Shown here: positions 1-5,730 of the stretch, piece by piece
Layout of the letters: every line of letters starts with the position of its first letter
Numbering within the stretch: the stretch's first letter is position 1
Assembly (NCBI GenBank): GCA_900553305.1
Contig: USDI01000137.1
Location: forward strand, 1 to 6,284
Length of the DNA: 6,284 nucleotides
Source of the DNA: an uncultured Lachnospiraceae bacterium
GTDB taxonomy: Bacteria; Bacillota; Clostridia; Lachnospirales; Lachnospiraceae
Reading direction: 5' to 3'
Notes under the pieces: model-generated
Seen by the model: only the letters and a program-made list of their open reading frames with translations
The model's database searches: none
What the model was told of the DNA's origin: nothing
Made by a program: the position numbers and the translations under genes

Positions 1-1060
1 AGGCCGTAAACTTCACCTCTAAGACGACCGCCATACCAATGGAAAGGATAATACCGGCAATACCGGGTAAGGTCAATGTAATATCAAATGCATCCAGAAG
101 GATGACAATCAGTTCTACATACAGTCCAAGTGCAAGGCTGGCTGCAAAACCTGCGATGCGATAAACAAGGATCATGAAAAGTACGATAACGATGAAACCG
201 ATGATTGCAGCTTTAATACTTGTGGAAATGGCTTCCTCACCAAGCTGTGCACCTACAATCTTGGAATGGAGTTCTTCAAGTTCCAGCTTCAGGCCACCGA
301 TACGGATGGTAGAAGCAAGCTGTTCTGCTTCATCACTGGTAAAGTTACCGGTAATCTGCGCTTCTCCTCCGAGGATCGGCTCATTGACATTCGGTGCGCT
401 GATGATCTTGCCATCATAGTAGATCGCAATGCTCTCACCATTCTGGTACGCATTGGTAGTTGCATCCGCAAACTTCTGTACACCTTCGGTTGTCATGGTG
501 AGACTGACTACGAATTCATAGTTCTTCATCTGGTTCTGATAAGATCTGCGTTCTGCATTCTTAACATCAGTACCGGTTAATACGATGGAACCGTCTGCCT
601 GAAGTTCGTCAATCGTCTTCGTCAATGTATAAACCGGCTGTCCGTCTGCATCCGTTCCGGTGTACTGGTAATTCAGGTTGCCATCGGAATCGGTCTGGCG
701 GATAAAGTACAGGGAACCGGGCTTTCCGAGTTCCTCCAGAATCGCATTGGCATCGGAAACACCGGGAATTTCAATATTGATCCGGTCATCACCTTCCTGA
801 TATACCACAGATTCTGTGCTATAGCCATCGACACGCTGCTGCAGCTTGTAAATGGTATCGCTCATATCCTCGCTGCTGGGCTTTTCATCCCCGACAACCT
901 GATAAGTAATACTTACACCACCTTCCAGATCAAGACCAAGATTGATGCTTCCCGCAGATCCGGAACCATCTACGCCAAGTCCGACTGTCGCGGTGTAACC
1001 AAGTCCTGCCAGTAATAATACAAATACCAGCAGCAAAATGATCGCTTTGTTCTTTTTCAT
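1..1060 (-). CDS. secD: Protein translocase subunit SecD, N-terminal part (cut by window edge)
   Basis: SecD is a membrane subunit of the SecDF complex, which uses the proton gradient to pull proteins through SecYEG on the outer face of the membrane. The open frame gives 353 residues from ATG 1060 to the edge. Visible: a first membrane helix at about residues 5-23, the SecD signature LGLDLEGG at 41-48, a large extracytoplasmic region with the GKIISAPNVNEPI-like motif before the membrane domain, then hydrophobic helices from about residue 285 and the family motif LPGIAGIILSIGMAV ending at residue 345. The start is supported by a GGAGGAGG site at 1070-1077, nine bases upstream. The gene begins one base after the scfB stop, so it is probably translationally coupled to it. 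Odd: after GMAV the family has Asp-Ala-Asn (the proton-relay aspartate), but here the frame reads VLEVKFTA to the edge. Identity as SecD is firm; integrity of its C-terminal part is doubtful. Confidence 0.95.
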   Translation of the reverse strand, partial: MKKNKAIILLLVFVLLLAGLGYTATVGLGVDGSGSAGSINLGLDLEGGVSITYQVVGDEKPSSEDMSDTIYKLQQRVDGYSTESVVYQEGDDRINIEIPGVSDANAILEELGKPGSLYFIRQTDSDGNLNYQYTGTDADGQPVYTLTKTIDELQADGSIVLTGTDVKNAERRSYQNQMKNYEFVVSLTMTTEGVQKFADATTNAYQNGESIAIYYDGKIISAPNVNEPILGGEAQITGNFTSDEAEQLASTIRIGGLKLELEELHSKIVGAQLGEEAISTSIKAAIIGFIVIVLFMILVYRIAGFAASLALGLYVELIVILLDAFDITLTLPGIAGIILSIGMAVVLEVKFTA

Positions 1061-1061
1061 T

Positions 1062-2450
1062 TTACTCTTCCTCCTCCGCTAATGCGGCTTTTATCATAAT
1101 TGCGCATTCAATACGCTTTTTTTGCAATTCGCAGCCAAGATCATAGGTATCGTTGATCTTACCATGGAAATTATAGGAATTTGCAGCACAACCGCCGCTG
1201 CAATAAAATTTAGCAAAACAATTGCGGCATTTTTCTTTCGCATAAACATTGCAGGTCTTGAATTCATCCCGGATGTCCGTGCGGACGATTCCGTCATCCA
1301 CATTTCCCATCAGGAATTCTTCCTTACCTACAAACTGGTGACACGGATACAGATCTCCCCACGGTGTTACCGCAAGGTATTCCGTACCTGATCCGCAGCC
1401 GGATAATCTCTTTGCCACACAGGGACCTCCCTGCAGATCAATCATAAAGTGGAAGAAATTTACCCCTTTTCCTTCCTTATGACGCTTCAAAAGGTCTACC
1501 GCCAGCTTATCATACTGGTCAAGCAATGTCGGAAGATCCTCCTCCTGCAACGCATAGGGTTCGGTACTCTCAGCAACCACCGGTTCTACGGAAATCTGCT
1601 CAAAGCCAAGATCTGCCAGATGCTTCACATCCTTTGAAAAGTCCAGATTGTTGCGGGTGAACGTACCTCTCACATAATAATTCATCTGGTCACGGCTCTC
1701 TGCAACCTTCTGAAACTTCGGAACGATGAGATCGTAGCTGCCCTGTCCCTTACGGAACGGCCGCATCTTATCATTGACCTCCTTACGTCCGTCAATGCTC
1801 AGAACCACGTTGGACATTTCCTTATTGACAAATTCGAGAATGTCATCGTTTAACAGTACCCCGTTGGTTGTCAGGGTAAAACGGAACTTCTTATTGTTCG
1901 GCTCCTCAAGGCTTCTTCCGTACTCGACAAGATCCTTAACCACCTGCCAGTTCATGAGCGGTTCCCCGCCGAAGAAGTCCACCTCCAGATTCACACGGTT
2001 ACCGGAATTGGCAACGAGGAAATCCAGTGCTTTCTTTCCGACCTCGAAGCTCATCAGTGCCCGTCTTCCATGATATTCGCCTTCTTCTGCAAAGCAGTAA
2101 CGGCAGGCGAGGTTACAGTCATGTGCAATATGAAGGCAGAGTGCTTTCACGACTGTCTGACGCTTTTTAAAGTCAAAAATATAATTTTCATAAATGTCCG
2201 GTGCAAACAGTTGTCCGAGTTCCTTTAACTCCCAGATCTCTCCAAGTGCTTCGGTAATATCCTCTTCGGAATACTGACCCCTAAACTGCTCCTTGGCTTC
2301 TGCACGAATCTCCTCTTCGGACTTTCCTTCCTCAAGGCGCTTGTCCGCCAATGCGATCAGCTCATAGCTTAAGGGATCGACCACATGCACCGAGCCGCTG
2401 TTCACATCCAGAACGATGTTATATCCATTATTAATATACTGATGTATCAC
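1062..2450 (-). CDS. scfB: SCIFF peptide maturase, radical SAM/SPASM thioether-forming enzyme
   Basis: This 462-residue cytoplasmic enzyme matches the SCIFF maturase family (CteB type), which uses S-adenosylmethionine and iron-sulfur clusters to form thioether links from cysteines of the SCIFF peptide. In order: an N-terminal peptide-recognition (RRE, PqqD-like) region at about 1-85 opening with the family's MIHQY...NGYNIVLDVNSGSVHVVD pattern; the radical SAM CX3CX2C motif at C112, C116, C119; a GGEP motif at 161-164; and a C-terminal SPASM domain binding two auxiliary clusters. The SPASM cysteines include C352-X12-G-X4-C370, C408-X2-C411-X5-C417-X3-C421 and C440, with additional C344 and C400. 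The start codon is GTG (2448-2450), preceded by AAAGG at a ten-base spacing. It follows the peptide gene scfA and precedes secD with a one-base gap. Length and cysteine layout look complete. Assignment is confident from family knowledge. Confidence 0.96.
   Translation of the reverse strand: MIHQYINNGYNIVLDVNSGSVHVVDPLSYELIALADKRLEEGKSEEEIRAEAKEQFRGQYSEEDITEALGEIWELKELGQLFAPDIYENYIFDFKKRQTVVKALCLHIAHDCNLACRYCFAEEGEYHGRRALMSFEVGKKALDFLVANSGNRVNLEVDFFGGEPLMNWQVVKDLVEYGRSLEEPNNKKFRFTLTTNGVLLNDDILEFVNKEMSNVVLSIDGRKEVNDKMRPFRKGQGSYDLIVPKFQKVAESRDQMNYYVRGTFTRNNLDFSKDVKHLADLGFEQISVEPVVAESTEPYALQEEDLPTLLDQYDKLAVDLLKRHKEGKGVNFFHFMIDLQGGPCVAKRLSGCGSGTEYLAVTPWGDLYPCHQFVGKEEFLMGNVDDGIVRTDIRDEFKTCNVYAKEKCRNCFAKFYCSGGCAANSYNFHGKINDTYDLGCELQKKRIECAIMIKAALAEEEE
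1070..1077 (-). promoter_or_regulatory. Ribosome binding site of secD inside the scfB 3' end
   Basis: Read on the minus strand this is GGAGGAGG, nine bases before the secD ATG. It lies inside the coding sequence of scfB, where the same bases help encode the acidic C-terminal tail AEEEE. The scfB stop (TAA, 1062-1064) and the secD ATG (1058-1060) are separated by one base, so ribosomes finishing scfB can restart directly. Confidence 0.85.
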
Positions 2451-2460
2451 TTTTTTATAT

Positions 2461-2465
2461 CCTTT
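2461..2465 (-). promoter_or_regulatory. Ribosome binding site deciding the GTG start of scfB
   Basis: AAAGG on the minus strand, ten bases upstream of the GTG at 2448-2450. It supports GTG as the start and yields the N-terminus typical of the family. It is weaker than the scfA and secD sites, which fits lower production of the enzyme than of its peptide substrate. Confidence 0.6.
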
Positions 2466-2481
2466 AATTTTCTTCGAAATA

Positions 2482-2509
2482 ATAAGCAGCGACGTAAGCC
2501 GCTGCTTAT
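2482..2509 (-). terminator. Hairpin between scfA and scfB, probable leaky terminator or mRNA processing/stability element
   Basis: A perfect 10-bp inverted repeat: ATAAGCAGCG at 2482-2491 and its complement at 2500-2509, with an eight-base loop. In the transcript direction (minus strand) it lies 23 bases after the scfA stop and is followed by TATTATTTC, a short, interrupted U-rich run. The core of the stem is G+C-containing and the run is imperfect, so partial termination with read-through into scfB-secD is the likely outcome. Protection of the scfA 3' end is an alternative. The inverted repeat is seen directly; the function is inferred. Confidence 0.65.
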
Positions 2510-2532
2510 GTTCACTTACTTATATTCGATAC

Positions 2533-2676
2533 TTATTTTGCCTTTTCACAGGTCTGATTTCCTACGGTACAGGAAGTCTTGCATGCAGACTGGCAGGAGG
2601 TCTGGCACTCGCCACATCCGCCCTTCTTCATGGATTCCTTTAAATCTCTGGTTACTAAAGTCTTAATTCTCTTCAT
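2533..2676 (-). CDS. scfA: SCIFF ribosomal peptide precursor (six cysteines in forty-five residues)
   Basis: A 47-residue peptide that starts MKRIKTLVTRDLKES and has a leader of about 20 residues followed by the near-invariant SCIFF core beginning GGCGECQTSCQSACKTSC. Six cysteines lie at residues 21, 24, 28, 32, 36 and 43. SCIFF peptides are substrates of the neighbouring radical SAM enzyme; in the Clostridium thermocellum homologue CteA a Cys32-Thr37 thioether was reported, and C32 and T37 are both present here at the same numbers. The class is now counted among the ranthipeptides. The ATG at 2674-2676 has a good AAGGAG site at 2687-2692. The product's final role and export route are not established. 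The gene is easily missed because of its size; identity is firm from the cysteine pattern and its place before scfB-secD. Confidence 0.95.
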   Translation of the reverse strand: MKRIKTLVTRDLKESMKKGGCGECQTSCQSACKTSCTVGNQTCEKAK

Positions 2677-2686
2677 AATCCTATAT

Positions 2687-2692
2687 CTCCTT
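2687..2692 (-). promoter_or_regulatory. Ribosome binding site of scfA
   Basis: AAGGAG on the minus strand, ten bases upstream of the scfA ATG. It fixes the start of this short gene and is a stronger match than the site in front of scfB. Confidence 0.8.
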
Positions 2693-2746
2693 TATATCCT
2701 GGTATAAAACCTTGCCTGATATCGTCATTGTGACGTTCACTTCGAT

Positions 2747-2775
2747 AGTATAACATAAATGTGATGTTTGGGAAA
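2747..2775 (-). promoter_or_regulatory. Putative extended -10 promoter of the scfA-scfB-secD unit
   Basis: On the minus strand there is a TATACT -10 box (2747-2752) preceded by TG one base away (2754-2755), i.e. the extended -10 form TGnTATACT. A weak -35 candidate, TTTCCC at 2770-2775, lies 17 bases upstream. Transcription would start near 2740, giving a leader of about 64 bases before scfA. The region directly follows the stop of the CorC_HlyC gene, with no terminator between, so read-through from that gene may add to expression. Confidence 0.6.
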
Positions 2776-2779
2776 GTGT

Positions 2780-4084
2780 TTATTTTTCTTTTTCTGAACC
2801 TTTTTCCGAATCCTTCGTGTTGTCCTCTTCCGGTTCTTTCTTTTCAGGGAGTTCCATAATCACTTTCAGGATACGGTTCTGGCTCACGCCCTGTACCTGC
2901 AGCCGGATTCCCTGCTCCGTTACAATCTGTGCACCGTCCTCCGGCACACGGTCAAGATGCTCGATAATCAGTCCGCCGATCGAGTCATAATCCTCGGATT
3001 TCAGGTCGGTTCCCAATTCATCATTAATATCACTCAGCTTCATGCTGCCTTCTACGAGGTAGGTACGATCCTGCATCTTCTGGATCAGCTGTTCCTCATC
3101 GGAATCGTATTCATCACGGATCTCGCCGACGATCTCTTCCAGGAGATCTTCAAGAGTAATCATACCGGCTGTACCGCCATATTCATTCAGTACAAATGCC
3201 ACATTGAAGCACTTCTGACGCATCTCTACAAGCAGATCTGCTGTCTTTTTAAATTCATATGTATAATAAGCCTGCCGCAGAATATCACTGATCTTGAACT
3301 TCGCTTTATCCTCGACAAGAATAAAGTCCTTAATATTGATCAGACCGATAATATTATCCTTATCCTCTTCAAAAACAGGGATTCTGGTATACATACAGTC
3401 CTTGAACACTTCCATAACCTCTTCGTAGGTTGCTTCCTTATCCACGGTCACCATATCGATTCTGGGAATCATGACATCCTTGGCTACGGCATCCCCGAAA
3501 TCAAACACGTTATAAATCATCTCGCGCTCTTCGGATTCAATAACACCATCCTCATGACCGACTTCTACATAGGTACGAAGCTCGTTCTCCGTCATGGCGG
3601 TCTTCTTATCAGCATCCACCCGGAACAGCTTCATAATGCCCTTTGCCAGGGAATCAATCACGAATATAAGCGGTGTCAGAAGCTTCATCAGCCCGGAAAT
3701 CATGGAAGCATACAGCAAAGCCATCTTTTCTGAATTAATCATTGCCATGTTCTTCGGTACGATCTCGCCAAAAATCAAAATCACCACCGTCAGGATGGCC
3801 GTCGCAATTCCGACTGTAAAATGAATATGAATCGCAAGTGTCGTTGCCAGTGCGGAGGCCGACAGGTTGACAATATTATTGCCAATCAGAATTGCACTGA
3901 GCATCTTTCCATATTTATCCAAAACCTCCAGTGCGGTCTTCGCCCTCCTGTTTCCTTCCTCGGCAAGCGTTTTAAGTCTTACCCTGTTCACTGTTGTCAG
4001 TGACGTTTCTGCAGAAGAAAAGAACGCAGATAACAAAACTAAAATAATAAGTGCAATAAGTTGCATGACACCATCGGTATCCAA
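2780..4084 (-). CDS. Hemolysin-family membrane protein with CNNM (DUF21), paired CBS and CorC_HlyC domains
   Basis: A 434-residue integral membrane protein of the CorC/HlyC/CNNM family, whose members are linked to Mg2+ or other divalent cation transport or export (MpfA/YhdP-type proteins in Firmicutes); older annotations say hemolysin. In order: a CNNM membrane domain at about 1-185 with family motifs SAFFSSAETSLTTVN near the start, ILIGNN and GEIVPKNMA; two CBS domains at about 200-325, with RIPVFEEDKDNIIGLINIKDF and NEYGGTAGMITLEDLLEEIVGEIRDE typical of the family; a CorC_HlyC domain at about 340-415; and a charged Lys/Glu tail. Start choice: the frame opens at a GTG (4094-4096), but that GTG overlaps the AAGGAG site (4096-4101), so it cannot be used. 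The TTG at 4082-4084, 11 bases downstream of the site, gives MDTDGVMQLIAL, which resembles homologues. An ATG at 4064-4066 is too far. It has its own strong promoter. Transported ion is not evident. Confidence 0.93.
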   Translation of the reverse strand: MDTDGVMQLIALIILVLLSAFFSSAETSLTTVNRVRLKTLAEEGNRRAKTALEVLDKYGKMLSAILIGNNIVNLSASALATTLAIHIHFTVGIATAILTVVILIFGEIVPKNMAMINSEKMALLYASMISGLMKLLTPLIFVIDSLAKGIMKLFRVDADKKTAMTENELRTYVEVGHEDGVIESEEREMIYNVFDFGDAVAKDVMIPRIDMVTVDKEATYEEVMEVFKDCMYTRIPVFEEDKDNIIGLINIKDFILVEDKAKFKISDILRQAYYTYEFKKTADLLVEMRQKCFNVAFVLNEYGGTAGMITLEDLLEEIVGEIRDEYDSDEEQLIQKMQDRTYLVEGSMKLSDINDELGTDLKSEDYDSIGGLIIEHLDRVPEDGAQIVTEQGIRLQVQGVSQNRILKVIMELPEKKEPEEDNTKDSEKGSEKEK

Positions 4085-4095
4085 AATTAAAATCA

Positions 4096-4101
4096 CTCCT
4101 T
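4096..4101 (-). promoter_or_regulatory. Ribosome binding site deciding the start of the CorC_HlyC gene
   Basis: AAGGAG on the minus strand. Its last base is also the first base of the in-frame GTG at 4094-4096, so that codon has no spacing and is not a plausible start. The in-frame TTG at 4082-4084 has an 11-base spacing and is preferred. Confidence 0.7.
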
Positions 4102-4135
4102 CTTTCTAATGCCTTTCGGCTGTCTATTGCTAAAA

Positions 4136-4164
4136 ATGATACAATAACGGGTATTCTGTGTCAA
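4136..4164 (-). promoter_or_regulatory. Sigma-70-type promoter of the CorC_HlyC gene
   Basis: On the minus strand a perfect -35 TTGACA (4159-4164) is separated by exactly 17 bases from a -10 TATCAT (4136-4141). The predicted start point near 4129 leaves a leader of about 45 bases, too short for a magnesium riboswitch such as the M-box. This is the best promoter match in the window and suggests steady vegetative expression. Confidence 0.85.
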
Positions 4165-4214
4165 GAACCTACATATAAATATTACATAAAACACACATAA
4201 GGAAACGAAATATT

Positions 4215-4589
4215 ATGAAAACAAAGCTTCAGGTAAATGAAAGACTGTTGTTTTTCTTCAAATGCCTTCTGTTCTGTGCCATCTTAACCGGTATCCTTTT
4301 GCTGCTTCTGGCATTTCTCATGTACCGGCTGCGGTTTTCGGAGGGAATCGTTACGGTCTGTATCACCGCGATCTATGTCATTACCACCTTCTTTGCCGGT
4401 TTTATCACCGGAAAACGGGAAGGAAGCCGCAAGTTCCTGTGGGGACTGCTTGCAGGAAGCATTTACTTTATCATCCTGTTGATTCTGTCCATGGTGATGA
4501 AAACGCCGGGCGATCTGTCCACCATGCACACGCTGACCGTGCTTGCACTCTGTGCCGGCGGAGGCATGTTAGGCGGTATGTTAAGCTGA
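4215..4589 (+). CDS. Small four-helix membrane protein, TIGR04086 type
   Basis: A 124-residue hydrophobic protein with four predicted membrane segments at about residues 12-37, 44-65, 73-95 and 105-123. The last carries a glycine-rich stretch (CAGGGMLGG) able to pack helices. Length, helix layout and the FITGKREGSRKFLWGLLAG-type loop between helices 2 and 3 fit the uncharacterised TIGR04086 (YrzE-like) family, often found near yajC and secDF in Firmicutes. No catalytic residues are visible and the role is unknown. The start ATG follows a weak AAGGA site at 4199-4203. The gene diverges from the CorC_HlyC gene; the AT-rich 130-base spacer holds a TATAAA at 4174-4179 but no convincing -35 for the plus strand. 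It ends at TGA just before a shared terminator. Family assignment is from remembered pattern, so moderately sure. Confidence 0.85.
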   Translation: MKTKLQVNERLLFFFKCLLFCAILTGILLLLLAFLMYRLRFSEGIVTVCITAIYVITTFFAGFITGKREGSRKFLWGLLAGSIYFIILLILSMVMKTPGDLSTMHTLTVLALCAGGGMLGGMLS

Positions 4590-4649
4590 GTCCAATCCTT
4601 TATGCCTGGTGCGGCATTCTGTGAAAATGGATCTTTCTGTTTTAATTGA

Positions 4650-4698
4650 AAAAGGGCAATAAGAAATTTCTCACAATGAAAATTCCTGCTGCCCTTTT
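4650..4698. terminator. Bidirectional intrinsic terminator between convergent genes
   Basis: A perfect 9-bp outer stem, AAAAGGGCA (4650-4658) with its complement at 4690-4698, continues inward across a small internal loop into a second stem, AGAAATTT (4662-4669) with AAATTCCT (4680-4687), one mismatch, closed by a ten-base loop. The A run on the left arm and T run on the right arm supply a U tract in either direction. It lies about 60 bases after the TIGR04086-type gene and about 80 bases after the end of the exported-protein gene, so it can serve both. Confidence 0.85.
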
Positions 4699-4718
4699 CT
4701 CTCTTCCTTATAATAATC

Positions 4719-4784
4719 CGCTTATTATCCAGTTATTGCCCAGTCATTATCTGATTATTACCCGGTTATTATCTGATTATTGCT
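4719..4784. repeat. Six 11-bp tandem repeats with a 22-bp higher-order pattern
   Basis: Units start at 4719, 4730, 4741, 4752, 4763 and 4774 with consensus YRGTTATTRYC on the plus strand, no gaps. Odd units end in TTATTATC or TCATTATC and even units in TTATTRCY, so three imperfect 22-bp pairs can be seen. The last unit contains the stop codon (4777-4779) of the minus-strand exported-protein gene; the rest forms its 3' untranslated region, next to the terminator. A preceding stretch (4708-4718) is a much weaker possible seventh copy. Confidence 0.8.
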
Positions 4785-5730
4785 CAGCTACTTTAAGTCC
4801 TAACTTGGCAGCTGCGCCAAAGTATCCATACATGGTTTCTTCGTCAGTCAGAACGGTACTGTAATCCAGTCCTGCTGGGAAAATAAGCTGATACTTCCTG
4901 TTCTTGTATTCAAACTTAACGGTTACGGACACATCGTTACGCTCTGCCATTTTCTTCAAAAGATAATCACTGATGGTGTAAAGCTTGCCGGAGTCATAGG
5001 TAATATTTCCATTTTCCGGTGCTTCTTTCACATTTCCATAAAAGTCCTTAATTACTGCAACACTCGCTGCGATCGGATGGGATTGGCTCACAGCTCCACA
5101 GCCTGTACACATGTATTCTTCCAAGCCATCCCCTCCTGTTGTCGGGTCTACTGTGATTACCCATTCGAAGCTGCATATGTGCCTGGGCTTTGATTCTGAA
5201 TCGTTTGAGTCGTTTGCAGGCTGCGTGGTACCGGTATTCCCCGGTACGATTTCTCCACCCTTTTCTCCAATGTAGAAGGAGCCTTCTGCATACTTTTCTG
5301 TTCCGTTGATATTCCAAAACATTACTATGGTATGCTTACCATTACTAAGATTTTCTAAATAATACGGTTCAAAAGTAATAATCGTTGAGCCGCTGCTTAC
5401 TGTATAGTCTGTTGTTGCAACCGGACTTCCATCTACTTCAACGCGTAAAAATTTATCACAATCTCCATCCCCGCGAAAACTTAACGGTTTATTACTTCCC
5501 GGCACATAATTGCTGTTATTACCTTCTATAATCTTATAGTCCCCACTGGAAGGTTCTGAACCGGTTGCTGTAAATAGATGGTAAACACATTTTGAATCAT
5601 AAAAAAAGGATCCTGTTGTATCACCATTTACTTTTGTTTGCACAGATCCAAACTCATAGTTGACTTCTGGCTCATTCTCCATTGGAGAAAAGGGTGGAGA
5701 AATCGTACAGCTGATATACTGTTCCTTCAT
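4777..5730 (-). CDS. C-terminal part of a modular exported protein (X2-like module and Cys-pair C-terminal module), downstream frame of a frameshifted gene
   Basis: This 317-codon frame is probably not a separate gene: it has no signal peptide and its first residues overlap the end of another frame of the same protein. From residue 7 to about 57 it completes an immunoglobulin-like repeat module begun in the upstream frame (ends VNG...FTATG). Residues 65-155 resemble an X2-like (CBM_X2 type) module, with YKIIEG, LSFRGDGD, KFLRVEVDG, STIITF and LSNGKHTI. Residues 158-182 form a low-complexity Gly/Thr/Asn/Ser linker. Residues 183-317 look like a C-terminal module seen in Lachnospiraceae surface proteins: H184, C186, then CTGC at 208-211, followed by an alpha/beta segment with MAERNDVSVTVKFEY and a PAG motif. 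No LPXTG or other sorting signal is present at the C-terminus. The exact function is unknown; a role at the cell surface is inferred from the modules. Confidence 0.75.
   Translation of the reverse strand: MKEQYISCTISPPFSPMENEPEVNYEFGSVQTKVNGDTTGSFFYDSKCVYHLFTATGSEPSSGDYKIIEGNNSNYVPGSNKPLSFRGDGDCDKFLRVEVDGSPVATTDYTVSSGSTIITFEPYYLENLSNGKHTIVMFWNINGTEKYAEGSFYIGEKGGEIVPGNTGTTQPANDSNDSESKPRHICSFEWVITVDPTTGGDGLEEYMCTGCGAVSQSHPIAASVAVIKDFYGNVKEAPENGNITYDSGKLYTISDYLLKKMAERNDVSVTVKFEYKNRKYQLIFPAGLDYSTVLTDEETMYGYFGAAAKLGLKVAEQ

Noticed and set aside
174..580. Overlapping plus-strand open frames opposite secD
   Set aside because: Both are antisense to well conserved SecD sequence and have no recognisable motifs or start signals.
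2385..2666. Plus-strand open frame spanning the scfA region
   Set aside because: It runs opposite scfA and the scfB start, where the minus strand encodes the six-cysteine SCIFF peptide with a good ribosome site and promoter.
2957..3733. A 258-codon open frame on the plus strand
   Set aside because: It lies wholly antisense to the conserved CBS and membrane domains of the CorC_HlyC gene, has no ribosome site, and its His/Ile-rich translation shows no domain; it mirrors the codon pattern of the real gene.
4094..4096. GTG as start of the CorC_HlyC gene
   Set aside because: It overlaps the AAGGAG ribosome site itself, so there is no spacing; the TTG at 4082-4084 fits better.
4085..4135. Magnesium riboswitch in the leader of the CorC_HlyC gene
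   Set aside because: The leader predicted from the strong promoter is only about 45 bases and shows just a 3-bp GCC-GAAA-GGC hairpin, far too small for an M-box.
4262..4624. Second plus-strand frame inside the TIGR04086-type gene
   Set aside because: The other frame gives a clean four-helix membrane protein; this one is an out-of-frame shadow without a ribosome site.
4719..4784. CRISPR array
   Set aside because: Units are only 11 bp, directly adjoining without spacers, and there is no cas gene nearby.
4646..4864. Plus-strand open frame through the terminator and 11-bp repeats
   Set aside because: Its repetitive translation comes from the DNA repeats, it starts inside the terminator stem, and it overlaps the 3' end of the minus-strand gene.
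5700..5730. Programmed ribosomal frameshift in the exported protein
   Set aside because: No slippery heptamer, internal Shine-Dalgarno with shifty stop, or strong downstream structure was seen, and the family is not known for it.
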